Shown here: positions 44,864 to 54,215 of the stretch, piece by piece
How the letters are laid out: each line of letters starts with the position of its first letter
How positions within the stretch are numbered: position 1 is the first letter of the stretch
DNA from: Clostridia bacterium
GTDB lineage: Bacteria; Bacillota; Clostridia; Lutisporales; Lutisporaceae
Reading direction: 5' to 3'
NCBI GenBank assembly: GCA_035628995.1
Contig: DASPIR010000009.1
Span: forward strand, 52,495 to 116,494
DNA: 64,000 nt
Position numbers and translations under genes: made by a program
The notes under the pieces: generated by a model
What the model saw: the letters and a program-made list of their open reading frames with translations, nothing else
What the model was told of the DNA's origin: nothing
The model's database searches: none

Positions 44864-46471
44864 CTAATTAATTATAAGCATACCTGTATAGGTTTGTATT
44901 TCTTTATTTTCCTCTGTTCGAAGCAGGAACAGATAATATCCCTTCTCTTCTGGCAATATCAGCTGACCCTTTTCATCTGTGCTTATTACAACAAGGCTGT
45001 CCTGCCCTATTTCCTTACCAACCTTCTCCCTCGTTAGTCCCAGTATACGACAATCCACTAGTTTTCTTTTTTCCGGATACTTCACTGCAACTGTCTCATC
45101 ACCTGAAAAGCTGGCCATTCTCGGATAATTATCCGAGAGGTATAAGGGCTTTATATCCTGAGGTAAGATAAATGAGTCCAGAAGGCTCATATGGCCTGCT
45201 GGTCTTAAATAGAGAGCACTGTGATTGCCATTTTTATCAGTCTTGCCCTCCAGGCAAATCTCGCCTTCCTTATAGCCTTTGTCCCATTCCATTGGGGTCA
45301 ACATAGGGGTAAATGTAAAAGCAAAAGAATTATATACCTCTGGATTTTTTGACTTAAAATAATCAGGCATATTGTCCATACTGCGCTCAATATACAGTTC
45401 TGAAATAGACTTTCTTTCCCCATTCTCAAATACAGAAATAAAATCCTCAGGTATATCTCTGCCTCCGACAGGTATTATATAACCTTGTGGGTTTTTAAAC
45501 ATTCTAGTGTCCTTTTCCATAGGGTTAATATGTTCGATTATTTCTTCCCTTGGTATCACACTGACTATTTTATCAGAGAATAAAGCTTCAACTTTTTCAA
45601 CAGGAATTGAATTATCTTTGTGTCGTCTTGCTTCCACTCCTGCAAGTCCAAAATATATGTAATGACCTTTGAACTGCGAATAATTGAGAGTCCAGCAGTA
45701 GCTGCCCCGTGTGAGATATTTCACCTCCCCACTGGAATCAATGAAATGCAAGTCAGGATAGTGTTCTCCATCTGTTAGCTTTTCAGCAAGCACAAGTGTA
45801 CCGCTCTCAAATGGCATTTGATCATATATTATTATAGGTTCACTGGTATCTTCATAAAAATTCACTAATGCTTCCGCAATTGATGTTCTTCCTTCTACCT
45901 GAGCGATTATTGCTTTTATACAGCTTTGTACATAACCATCGTCACTAAGCTTGCCTTGAACTGTCTTCTCCCAGACACCTTTCTCTGCTAAAACTTGCAA
46001 ATTAACACCGTACCACTTTTCAACATCACTACGTAAAACCTTATATGATGACCCTTCAAAACTAAATTTAACTGCTTCAAGGTTGTCGATTAAGGCAAAA
46101 GCAGCTGTGGCATTGTAAATCAGAGCCTTATTTACCTTATCTTGACCAATAGTCTTAACTGGAGCCTTGTAGTTTATAACTGCTGTTAGTGTGTCCGGAA
46201 ACAGCTGGAATGACATTTCAATATCGTCTAAAGGCAATGAATGAAAGAGATTAGCAAGATTTGAAGCATTGCCCATATACTTATTCTTATATTTTAAAAC
46301 GTTATTGAAGTCATATGTTGATATGTCTTGTGATTTTGCAGCCGGCTGCTCTTTTTGAGCAATGCGAGGCATAATAATGCCCTGTGCTACTCCAACAAAG
46401 GTAATGCCAGCAATAATAAAGCCAATAATCAATTTATTCCTTGCATTCATTCTTCTCGCCACCTGACTCAT
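44864..46471 (-). CDS. Membrane-anchored protein with DUF4825-like domain
   Basis: The 535-residue protein has one N-terminal membrane segment (about residues 14-33) and a large outer part. Residues ~50-165 resemble DUF4825, a domain found in membrane-anchored proteins of Firmicutes (YDFNNVLKYKNKYMGNASNL, TLTAVINYKAP, SYKVLRSDVEKWYGV). The remainder, with a SYCWTLNYS segment, is unassigned. Function unknown. The ATG given has no clear ribosome site; the Met seven codons later has GGTGGC eight bases upstream and may be the true start. Confidence 0.75.
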   Translation of the reverse strand: MSQVARRMNARNKLIIGFIIAGITFVGVAQGIIMPRIAQKEQPAAKSQDISTYDFNNVLKYKNKYMGNASNLANLFHSLPLDDIEMSFQLFPDTLTAVINYKAPVKTIGQDKVNKALIYNATAAFALIDNLEAVKFSFEGSSYKVLRSDVEKWYGVNLQVLAEKGVWEKTVQGKLSDDGYVQSCIKAIIAQVEGRTSIAEALVNFYEDTSEPIIIYDQMPFESGTLVLAEKLTDGEHYPDLHFIDSSGEVKYLTRGSYCWTLNYSQFKGHYIYFGLAGVEARRHKDNSIPVEKVEALFSDKIVSVIPREEIIEHINPMEKDTRMFKNPQGYIIPVGGRDIPEDFISVFENGERKSISELYIERSMDNMPDYFKSKNPEVYNSFAFTFTPMLTPMEWDKGYKEGEICLEGKTDKNGNHSALYLRPAGHMSLLDSFILPQDIKPLYLSDNYPRMASFSGDETVAVKYPEKRKLVDCRILGLTREKVGKEIGQDSLVVISTDEKGQLILPEEKGYYLFLLRTEENKEIQTYTGMLIIN

Positions 46472-46503
46472 ATTTAAAACAAATATTGTAGTCTATTTAT
46501 AGT

Positions 46504-47034
46504 TTAATACAGATAGCCTAACATATCTAAACATCCATCTTCCCAGACCTTACTTCCTATTTTCTTTATCATCAGCTCTTTGATTTCTTCTTCCCCAATG
46601 CCCAATGTTTTATGTTCATTTATTTTAGTCCACTTGCATATATTCTTTACATTAATGAAACCGCTATTTGCATAGAAAATTTGTACATCAGTAAAAAGCA
46701 GTAAGAAATCTAATTTATGTGCAATAGCGAACCCTTCAATTGTTTCTAATAATTTAGAACCGATACCTTTACCCCTATATTCTTTTTTAATACAAATGTC
46801 TATAATCCCTAATACTTTTATGGCGATACCATTTAAATTCATTGCTCTATAATCTAGTCCTACCTGTCCAATTAAAGTATCTTCGTCAAATACCAAATAT
46901 CTAAAATGAGGCATTTGTTTAAAGTATATTCTATCCTTTTGATAAGCTTCTGGAAAACTTTCTATCAATAAATTTAAAATATCTTTTTCTAATTTAATAT
47001 CAATATCATATTCATTTATTTTTACGATTTTCAT
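46504..47034 (-). CDS. GNAT-family N-acetyltransferase
   Basis: The 176-residue GNAT protein has IDICIKKEYRGKGIGSKLLETIEGFAIAHKLDF with the acetyl-CoA loop RGKGIG, then DVQIFYANSGF. It resembles the acetyltransferase type found beside aminoglycoside- and stress-related genes, but the substrate is not inferable. GTGAGGT precedes the ATG. Confidence 0.9.
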   Translation of the reverse strand: MKIVKINEYDIDIKLEKDILNLLIESFPEAYQKDRIYFKQMPHFRYLVFDEDTLIGQVGLDYRAMNLNGIAIKVLGIIDICIKKEYRGKGIGSKLLETIEGFAIAHKLDFLLLFTDVQIFYANSGFINVKNICKWTKINEHKTLGIGEEEIKELMIKKIGSKVWEDGCLDMLGYLY

Positions 47035-47105
47035 ATTCTACACCTCACTTTAAGTAGAAATTTACAGAACAATATTCTCCATTGCATATCAGACATATTG
47101 ATAGC

Positions 47106-47543
47106 CTAAAAAGACTTGTTAATCGTTCTTTCTTCTATAATCTTAACCTCTTTAATAAATGGTTCCAAACTGACTATTTGCTCTTTAGTCAATCCTTTTG
47201 CATCAAATATGATTTCACCAGTTACATCTAAGCTACCCCCTTGCGAAATACTTCTGTTTATCTGCATTACTGTGTCTTTGTTTGAAGCTCTTTCAAGAAA
47301 TTTTTCTGATAGTATTGGTCTGACCGAAACTATCATTATATCTGCTGCCTCATTGTTTGTTAACGTAATAGTGAATTTAAAGCTTTGTGTTTCAAAGTCA
47401 TTTGTATTTTCTCCCACTGCTCCAATGCTTGAGTTCATAGCAGTAATATCTATACCCACCTTATTTAAGGTGTCGTTTCTTGAACACCCAGCAAATAATA
47501 AAATAATAGATATTAGAAGCATTATACTAGCTTTTTTATACAT
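47106..47543 (-). CDS. Small lipoprotein of unknown function
   Basis: The 145-residue protein has a signal peptide with lipobox LFAGC (Cys ~19), so it should be lipid-anchored outside the membrane. The mature part looks like an immunoglobulin-like beta-domain (FKFTITLTNNEAADIMIVSVRPILS). AGGAGG precedes the ATG. It lies 16 bases after the neighbouring membrane protein gene, so the two are probably co-transcribed and may work together outside the cell. No function is recognised. Confidence 0.8.
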   Translation of the reverse strand: MYKKASIMLLISIILLFAGCSRNDTLNKVGIDITAMNSSIGAVGENTNDFETQSFKFTITLTNNEAADIMIVSVRPILSEKFLERASNKDTVMQINRSISQGGSLDVTGEIIFDAKGLTKEQIVSLEPFIKEVKIIEERTINKSF

Positions 47544-47559
47544 TTTTTCCTCCTCAAAC

Positions 47560-48576
47560 TTAATTGCGTTCCAGCAAAGCTTGTATCGATGCCTCTAGTC
47601 CACCCTCCTCTAATACGCCTCCAGTCCAAAGGGTCCCTATAAACTCTACTTCACCGCCATTATGTTTTATCACCAGCAGCGGGCTGCCCATGCTGCAGGT
47701 TTCCTTAAGCCATCCCTCTTCATCCACGTCCATACCCCCAGCCAAAACCACCTTGCTTAAATCTTCCGGCAGCAGACGGAATTCCAGTGCATAAACATCA
47801 ATGGTCGTATCTGCCAACGAATCGAAGGTCTCGATAATTTCCAGACGGGTTATCTTGCTGTCAAGAATATTCACCACTGGATTTGATTCATAGTTAGTAA
47901 TATCCCTGTTAATGGTTTCCCATGCAATTCTGGTAATTGAGTCTGACCCATTCGAAGCATTATTGTCCACCTCTGCTGCCTCTATATGCTTTTCGGCATA
48001 CCTGAATACCTTATCAGCCAGAATATGTTCATCATCCTTAACCGTATAAATGAAATCCGTGTTTGCAGCAGTATACCTTCTCAGATTGCCCTGGCTGACT
48101 ATGAAGTGAATGGGAAAGACCTTATCTATATCAAATACTGTGAAGTCTACATAAACAGTATCCGAATCAATTATAGTGCTTCCCGAATCAAGGCTTCGAC
48201 TGCATATCTGACCGGAAAATATCCTTTTAAATTCCTCCAATTCCTCTTTATCTCTGATGGTTATTCTCTCTGACTCTGATGATGATCCATGGATTCGTAT
48301 AGATATTTCATCAAAGCTGTAGCTATCATGCATTACCTGTTGGGGTAAGTAAAACAATATCAGACCTATGCATGATACTAAAAGGCCCCCTAATGGGAAC
48401 AAGATTTTTTTATCCTTAATTGAGTAACGCAGACTTCCCTTATTCCTGAGTATGCAAATAATGCTGTAAATCAAGCCACCCGCAGAAATAATACATATAA
48501 ATGGCAAAAGCTCAACTAAAAACTTGATGACAGCAACAAGCATTTCATTTAACCAAATTGGAGCATTCCAAAGCAT
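47560..48576 (-). CDS. Membrane protein with extracellular domain, function unknown
   Basis: The 338-residue protein has two N-terminal membrane segments (about residues 12-40 and 56-78) and a ~250-residue outer region. A GGGGGAG ribosome site precedes its ATG. The outer part shows no motif I can name; a LEEFKRIFSGQIC block and a C-terminal hydrophilic VEFIGTLWTGGVLEEGGLEA are the most distinctive. It is followed by a lipoprotein gene. Confidence 0.75.
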   Translation of the reverse strand: MLWNAPIWLNEMLVAVIKFLVELLPFICIISAGGLIYSIICILRNKGSLRYSIKDKKILFPLGGLLVSCIGLILFYLPQQVMHDSYSFDEISIRIHGSSSESERITIRDKEELEEFKRIFSGQICSRSLDSGSTIIDSDTVYVDFTVFDIDKVFPIHFIVSQGNLRRYTAANTDFIYTVKDDEHILADKVFRYAEKHIEAAEVDNNASNGSDSITRIAWETINRDITNYESNPVVNILDSKITRLEIIETFDSLADTTIDVYALEFRLLPEDLSKVVLAGGMDVDEEGWLKETCSMGSPLLVIKHNGGEVEFIGTLWTGGVLEEGGLEASIQALLERN

Positions 48577-48654
48577 TGACTCTCCCCCTCTGCATTAAAT
48601 ATCTCTACAGTCGTGTCTGTCCCTATATCAAAAACTCTTAATGTTCAACAAAGA

Positions 48655-49131
48655 TTACAAGTTTAAATACATTGTTTTATTTAATTCTTTAAAACCTTTC
48701 CCTGAATAAAACTCAATAGCATTTTTATTAAAAGAATAAACCTTTAATTCAACTCTATCAATTTCCTTAAATTTTGCCCATTCTACTACCTTTTGTAAAA
48801 GCAAAGAACCAATATGGCAATTCTGATAATTTCTCCTTACTGCGATATTATCCAGCTGTATCCATTCCCTCTTTTTAATAACAGGAAAACTCGATGACTT
48901 TAATATATAGCATTCTGCAAATCCAATAATTTCTGATCCCAATTCAGCAACAAATAGAGCTTTATTGATATCATCGATAATTTCTGATATATATTCTTTA
49001 GCCCTTGCATAATCATCAGGCTTAATAAAAAGTTCAGGATGATTTAATCTATGATGTTCATCAAGCTCCGCATAAATTTTGCATAAGTCCTCGTAATCAT
49101 CTATGATTGCTTCCCTTATTTTTATTTCCAT
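48655..49131 (-). CDS. GNAT-family N-acetyltransferase
   Basis: The 158-residue protein begins MEIKIREAIIDDYEDLCKIYAELDEHH, a typical GNAT start, and has WIQLDNIAVRRNYQNCHIGSLLLQKVVEWAK with a YQNCHIG acetyl-CoA loop. VELKVYSFNKNAIEFYSGKGF follows. The ATG with GAAGGGGG seven bases upstream was chosen; 41 in-frame codons before it overlap the neighbouring gene and are unlikely to be used. The substrate is unknown. Confidence 0.88.
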   Translation of the reverse strand: MEIKIREAIIDDYEDLCKIYAELDEHHRLNHPELFIKPDDYARAKEYISEIIDDINKALFVAELGSEIIGFAECYILKSSSFPVIKKREWIQLDNIAVRRNYQNCHIGSLLLQKVVEWAKFKEIDRVELKVYSFNKNAIEFYSGKGFKELNKTMYLNL

Positions 49132-49144
49132 ATCAATACCCCCT

Positions 49145-49468
49145 TCATATGTCCTGCCAGATGTGCTTCTCCATATCAATAGTACCGTCTGCCCTAAAGG
49201 TGACTCCTTCAGAATCCAGCATTGCCCTCTGTATCTCGGAGTCACCGAACACATAGCCAGGGGACAGCTCTCCCGTTGCCTTCACTACCCTGTGACAGGG
49301 CAGGTTCAAGCCTTCTGGAGCGCTTCTCATCGCCCAGCCCACAACCTTGGCGCCCCTTGGATACCCAAGCATTTTGCCTATGCCGCCGTAAGTGGCAACC
49401 TTACCCTCGGGTATCCGGGAAACTATTTCATATACTCTTTTAAAAAAACCTTTTTCTTTATCCGCCAT
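49145..49468 (-). CDS. MGMT-family DNA alkyltransferase-like protein
   Basis: The 107-residue protein holds only the DNA-binding C-terminal domain of O6-alkylguanine transferases: IPEGKVATYGGIGKMLGYPRGAKVVGWAMRS, then the active site LPCHRVV. Proteins of this size are usually alkyltransferase-like (ATL) proteins, in which the cysteine is replaced by Trp. Here the cysteine is kept, so it might still be catalytic. GGTGGT precedes the ATG. It lies upstream of a GNAT gene with 13 bases between them. Confidence 0.88.
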   Translation of the reverse strand: MADKEKGFFKRVYEIVSRIPEGKVATYGGIGKMLGYPRGAKVVGWAMRSAPEGLNLPCHRVVKATGELSPGYVFGDSEIQRAMLDSEGVTFRADGTIDMEKHIWQDI

Positions 49469-49488
49469 AATTCATCACCACCAATTGC

Positions 49489-49513
49489 GGAACGCATGCA
49501 ATGCGTTCCCTAC
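49489..49513 (-). repeat. REP-type hairpin overlapping the vWA gene stop
   Basis: GGAACGCAT-GCA-ATGCGTTCC is a perfect 9-bp hairpin followed by CTAC, i.e. GTAG at its 5' foot on the minus strand. The TAG stop of the large vWA gene is supplied by that GTAG. Confidence 0.7.
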
Positions 49514-52290
49514 ATTCTGTTCTTTTTCTTCTTCAGAAGTGAAGAAGTATCCAAGTTTTCTGCTTTTGGCTTTTCTGCCTTCTGCTCTTGTGCTATTGGT
49601 TCTGGCCTCTCTTCCACTTTTTGCTGTGACTGTGCTTTCTCTTCTGGTTTGACAGCTTCACCAATAGTGTTTAGCATTCTTTTCGCCTTAGCAGGCTTTT
49701 TACCTTGTGGCAATAGCTTTGCTCTTATTACTGAAAGCTTAGCCTCTAGTGCTGCCATAGGCAGGTTAAGCCTTCTTAATGCTATATCAAACATAAATAG
49801 TATAAGCGCAAGTATTAGGAGTGCCGGTGTCAAATCTACAGCTCCAAATATATCCTTTATTTTCCCTTTATACACGTCTTCTGGAGTATTGATGAGCGTT
49901 CCCCCAGCTTCTTTTATGAGTCTGTCCAGATATCCGCTGGGTGGCTGTATCCTGTACTCCGGTGAATACTGCACAGATATTCCGGTGCTGGCAGCGTTCA
50001 CTGTCTCTCCACCCTTCTGCTGTAGGGCTTTTATAATATATGAGCCTGTTTCGGTTATTTCAAAATCCCCGCTGTACTGCCCAGGTGCCACAGGGTAAAG
50101 TGTAACTTCCCTGCTCTCCAAGGTGGGTGACACAATAGTAGCCTTAGCCTCAAACTCGCCCTTATCCACCTTGTTGTTAAGAGTTACAACACCCTTGCCG
50201 CCCTGCACTTCTGTCTCTACTGTGATATCGTCCTCCTGGTACTTTTCTATAGTCCAGTTGATAAGGTTCTGCCAGAGCTTGATGTTGTTATCCCAGCCTA
50301 CATAATTCCTGCTCCATTTGCCGTTTATGTCGGAGTTCCATGCAGCGGTCTTGCCCAAACCATACTGCCATACAGTAAGTATCGGGTCATCCTGGTCGCT
50401 TGCCAGCACTACCCTCGAGGTACTCTTAGGTGTAGCTGCCACATAGCCCATAAGGGTCGGCAGTCCTTGCTCTGCTGCTCCCGCAAGCACCGGATGTGCA
50501 TTGGTTATTGCCGGTATGAATTCCCTGTTGTTAAGATACGCCCTTGCGGCTATAAAGGTCTCTTTAGCAAAGATCCTTGGAATATTTGAAAATTCATCGG
50601 TATAGTAAAAACGGCCATTGGACCCCTTCGCAATATCCTCCAGGAGCTGCACGTCAGAGCCCTGACCTACTGCTACAGTGGACACGGTTATATTATCCTT
50701 CTTTATCCTTTCAACCAGCTCCATATAACCGGCCTTCTCAGCCTGGCCGTCTGTAAGCAGTATTATATGCTTTATCTTTGTATTGGTATTCTTTATAGAG
50801 TCATAGGCTTCCTGCAGAGCAGGGATTATGCTGGTGCCCCCTCCGGGCCTTATGGTGCCTATATCATCCCTTATTTTCTCTGCATCATCAGCCTTGCGGG
50901 TAGGAACCACCCAGTAGTTGGTATCATCAAAGGTAAGTACTCCTATCTGATCCTTCGGTCTAAGAGAATCCAGAGTCCTCGCCGCAGCTTCCTTGGCGAT
51001 ATCCAGCTTCATGATTCCGCCCCTGCCCTCGGTCATACTCCCCGATTTGTCTATTACAAGTACTATGGACATATCAGGGATTTCCTTTTTTCCCTTAAGC
51101 TCCATCTCCACCGGCAGTACCTTTTCCAGGGGTGTCTTGTAATAACCGCCTAATGCGAAGGAATTTTCGCCTCCAGTTGCGATAAAGCCTCCTCCCATGT
51201 CTTTGACATATGAATCTAAAGAGTTTAGGAAGCCGTCGCTGAGGTTTTCTGCGGATACATTGCAGGTAATTATTGATTTGTAGGCAGATAGGCCTTCAAG
51301 TGTTCCCGGCACCGATTGGGCATTGACCCTTACATAGTTCATACCCGTAGCGGCCAGCATCCTGACCATCTCGTCAGCTTCACCGGCACTGTCCTCCACA
51401 ACCAATATTTTAGGTCTGTCAATTACATTTGTGAAGGTTGAGGCCTCATTATTCTTACTCTCTGTGTCAGAATCCGGCTCAAGAAGCACCTTGTAGCTCT
51501 TAAAGCCTCCCGTATCGGCCATATCTCGGAATACGAACCTGTTGCTGCCCTTCTGCAGCACAACCCGTTCTTCCACAGCCTTATCCTTTCCACTGATAAG
51601 CGTAAGCTTCGCCCCTGTCTGCACTGTGCTTTCTATAACCGCTACAATGCTGAATTCCTCACCAATCCTTAGTCTTTTAGGCACAGTGATGCTTTCAACT
51701 GCAGCTTCCTTGCCTATTTCACGTTCTATCCTGTACACCTTAAAGTCAATATTCTCACCTAATATGCTAGAGGCCAGCTTGGAGCTGTTGCCCGCATTTT
51801 CCTCACCATCAGTTATCAGCACAACCCTTTTCTTGCTGTTTTGGGGGAGCAGTGACACCGATGTCGTCAGAGCATTTTCTATATCTGTATAAATACCTCT
51901 TGGTTCAGTCTCAATTTTATTGAACACTGAATCCTTTGAAACGAAGCTTTCAATTAGAGAGTTATCCCCAAAAGCCACAACCCCTGTTTGATCCTTGAAG
52001 CCCTTCTGGTTCAATGCCTCCCGCACAAACTTCTCTGTCTCAGTCCTATATTCCTTCATGCTGTCCGAAGCGTCTACCACGAATATTGTTGTAGTTGTAT
52101 CCACAATCCATTTAATATTCGCTCCCGAAAGAGCAAGTATAAGAAGGACAAACACAGCGTTCCTGAGGAATAATATGAGTCTTCTTCTTAGTTTGTACAT
52201 CTTGCCAAGCTTCTGGGCTGTATAAAGTACAAAAAGTATTGCTAATGAAATAAGGAAAAGCAGCAGCGGTCTTTCAATATCAATAGCCAC
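49510..52290 (-). CDS. Large membrane protein with two vWA domains and GATase1-like segment
   Basis: The 926-residue protein has two N-terminal membrane segments (~8-25, ~44-60) and a von Willebrand A domain with MIDAS motif DASDS (73-77). Then come a beta-rich stretch and a segment with the class I glutamine-amidotransferase-like fold (GGGFIATGGENSF). A second vWA domain with DKSGS (~413) follows, then beta-domains, a membrane segment near 825-845 and a disordered Gln/Glu/Lys-rich tail. It is the last gene of the MoxR-associated locus and overlaps the preceding vWA gene by 11 bases. The start is GTG with GGTGGT upstream. It could assemble or sense metal-dependent complexes in the envelope. 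Confidence 0.87.
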   Translation of the reverse strand: MAIDIERPLLLFLISLAILFVLYTAQKLGKMYKLRRRLILFLRNAVFVLLILALSGANIKWIVDTTTTIFVVDASDSMKEYRTETEKFVREALNQKGFKDQTGVVAFGDNSLIESFVSKDSVFNKIETEPRGIYTDIENALTTSVSLLPQNSKKRVVLITDGEENAGNSSKLASSILGENIDFKVYRIEREIGKEAAVESITVPKRLRIGEEFSIVAVIESTVQTGAKLTLISGKDKAVEERVVLQKGSNRFVFRDMADTGGFKSYKVLLEPDSDTESKNNEASTFTNVIDRPKILVVEDSAGEADEMVRMLAATGMNYVRVNAQSVPGTLEGLSAYKSIITCNVSAENLSDGFLNSLDSYVKDMGGGFIATGGENSFALGGYYKTPLEKVLPVEMELKGKKEIPDMSIVLVIDKSGSMTEGRGGIMKLDIAKEAAARTLDSLRPKDQIGVLTFDDTNYWVVPTRKADDAEKIRDDIGTIRPGGGTSIIPALQEAYDSIKNTNTKIKHIILLTDGQAEKAGYMELVERIKKDNITVSTVAVGQGSDVQLLEDIAKGSNGRFYYTDEFSNIPRIFAKETFIAARAYLNNREFIPAITNAHPVLAGAAEQGLPTLMGYVAATPKSTSRVVLASDQDDPILTVWQYGLGKTAAWNSDINGKWSRNYVGWDNNIKLWQNLINWTIEKYQEDDITVETEVQGGKGVVTLNNKVDKGEFEAKATIVSPTLESREVTLYPVAPGQYSGDFEITETGSYIIKALQQKGGETVNAASTGISVQYSPEYRIQPPSGYLDRLIKEAGGTLINTPEDVYKGKIKDIFGAVDLTPALLILALILFMFDIALRRLNLPMAALEAKLSVIRAKLLPQGKKPAKAKRMLNTIGEAVKPEEKAQSQQKVEERPEPIAQEQKAEKPKAENLDTSSLLKKKKNRM

Positions 52291-54085
52291 GTATATACAC
52301 CACCCATTCTACCGCTGCAACAAGCAGCAGCAAGCCTAACAGCCAATTCTGCAGTCCTGTGCCCCCTGCTGCGGTTCCAGCCGCAGAAGCTTTTTGCGCT
52401 TCAGGTATTTGCTGATTGACTGCGGATTCGCTTTCTACAGGGAAGTTGACTGCAAAGCTTGATACTTTTTCAGTCTCATCCACCTTTTGTGTCAGTTCAT
52501 ATACACCGAAACGCCCTGTCTTGTCAAAGGGCAGCATTGGATACGTGAGCTCCAGCCTGTGGATATCTCCAGCCGGATCTTTCACAGCGGCCTCCTTGAC
52601 CTCAGGGTTCGGATTCAAGTCTATAGAATCACCGCATACGTAAGATGCTCTTCTCTCTGAATCAATTCCCATCAGATATGCAGCCAGGTTATATATGAAA
52701 ATCGGATATTCAGTTGTCAGAGCAAAGTCACTGTTGTGCAGGTCAAAACCCAATACTGCTGTCTTTCTGCCCTTATACTCTCCAGAAAGAGCTGCCGGTT
52801 TTCCACCGACGCTCATAAGCACATCTGACCAGAAGGGTGCTTCCATGTCCTTAAGCTTTGACACTATGAAATCTGCATTCTCCATATATTTGGTAATAGG
52901 ATGCTTCATTATTTCAGCAACCCCTCCTTGAAGTTCTGTTCCCACCTCAACTATTCCATTGCCAGTGGGTGGGTTCAAGAGCAACACGCTGCCCGACTTG
53001 GGCAATTCGACCGGGGCTGCAGAGTCAAATATATAAAGATCATAGCCGACCTCTATATCTTCACCGGGATTTGTTTTATAAAGCTCCAGCCCTTTTATAT
53101 TGGACAGGGCTTTTTCTATAAACACATTGCTGCTTGCTATCAGCAATACCTTGCTTGGTTTTGTGTATTTCACAACACTGTACACTTGATTGTCTTCCGC
53201 CAAATCGTCCTTTTCAGTGAGCTCCGCCCAAAGATAAGGAGCATTGGTGGATATATCTTCAAAATACACTGTCTTTGTCTCTCCCGCAGAGAGTTCAATA
53301 TTTTTTATGTCCAGAACCTTATCGCTGCCATAAAGAGATATCTCTCTTGCAAGAGGCACCTTTGACCTGTTGGTTGCACGTACTAAAGCCGTCAGTTTTC
53401 CATTGTCATTGGAATATGAGATATAGTCCAGGCTTACGTTCTGCAGCTCTGATGCCAATGATACGACCTCAGCATTCAAATCCTCAGTATCCACAGGACT
53501 GTCAGTATAAAAAACCGCCTTATAGCCGATGTTCCCCTCATACTGTTTGACCATTGCCCTTACAAGTGAAACGGAGTCATTTATATTTCCGGAGGAATTG
53601 CTGGCTTCTATGGCTCTAAGCTTGCTTACTGCCTCTCCCTTGTCTGTGGTTTTCCCAATTTCAACTTTGGGGCTTCTTTCTACCGTCAAAAGGGTAATAT
53701 TTGCCTTAGTACCTGAGTGATTTATCATTTCCTCTGCCAGCCGTTTTGCTTGCTCCAGTCTTGTACTCCCCTCATACCTTGCATTCATGCTTCCGGTATT
53801 GTCAATAACCACTACCAGATTTGAATACATCCCGCCCTTGGTATACAAATACGGATCAGAGAGTGCAAAAACTAAGAAAAGAATTGATAATAGCTGCAGG
53901 AAAAGGAGCAGGTTTTTCTTAAGCTTCTGCCAGGGGGTGTTTACCTCAATATCCTTCAACACCTGCTGCCACAGATAAATACTCGAGATCTGCCGCTCTT
54001 CGAATTTCTGCTTCAATATATACATTAGCACCACAAGAGGCATGAATGATAAAAACCACAATGCCCAAGGGAAAAACAATCTCAT
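52280..54085 (-). CDS. BatA/vWA-domain membrane protein
   Basis: The 601-residue protein starts with the BatA N-terminal signature (FFPWALWFLSFMPLVVLMYILK, WQKLKKNLLLFLQLLSILFLVFALSDPY), two membrane segments, then a vWA domain with MIDAS DNTGS (95-99). The Thr at its second position differs from the usual Ser. C-terminal beta-domains and a final membrane segment (~580-597) follow. It belongs to the MoxR-DUF58-vWA group named after Bacteroides aerotolerance genes. It overlaps the next vWA gene and lies 123 bases after the DUF58 gene. Confidence 0.88.
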   Translation of the reverse strand: MRLFFPWALWFLSFMPLVVLMYILKQKFEERQISSIYLWQQVLKDIEVNTPWQKLKKNLLLFLQLLSILFLVFALSDPYLYTKGGMYSNLVVVIDNTGSMNARYEGSTRLEQAKRLAEEMINHSGTKANITLLTVERSPKVEIGKTTDKGEAVSKLRAIEASNSSGNINDSVSLVRAMVKQYEGNIGYKAVFYTDSPVDTEDLNAEVVSLASELQNVSLDYISYSNDNGKLTALVRATNRSKVPLAREISLYGSDKVLDIKNIELSAGETKTVYFEDISTNAPYLWAELTEKDDLAEDNQVYSVVKYTKPSKVLLIASSNVFIEKALSNIKGLELYKTNPGEDIEVGYDLYIFDSAAPVELPKSGSVLLLNPPTGNGIVEVGTELQGGVAEIMKHPITKYMENADFIVSKLKDMEAPFWSDVLMSVGGKPAALSGEYKGRKTAVLGFDLHNSDFALTTEYPIFIYNLAAYLMGIDSERRASYVCGDSIDLNPNPEVKEAAVKDPAGDIHRLELTYPMLPFDKTGRFGVYELTQKVDETEKVSSFAVNFPVESESAVNQQIPEAQKASAAGTAAGGTGLQNWLLGLLLLVAAVEWVVYIRGY

Positions 54086-54102
54086 AAAATCACATCCCTA
54101 TA

Positions 54103-54215
54103 CGTTTCGCGAAAAGCATTTTAAATTATTAATTCAAATTTCGCGTAAACGTTTCCTTGATTTTTATTGAATTCGCGCTATACCCTGATGGAATACCTTA
54201 AGCGCGTTCAATATA
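54103..54215. repeat. Two-hairpin covarying element, copy B (overlaps DUF58 stop)
   Basis: Stem 1 pairs CGTTTCGCGAAA with TTTCGCGTAAACG (C-G in place of the T-A of copy A). Stem 2 pairs ATTGAATTCGCGC with GCGCGTTCAAT, keeping the TT bulge. The TGA stop of the DUF58 gene lies inside the element. Confidence 0.8.
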
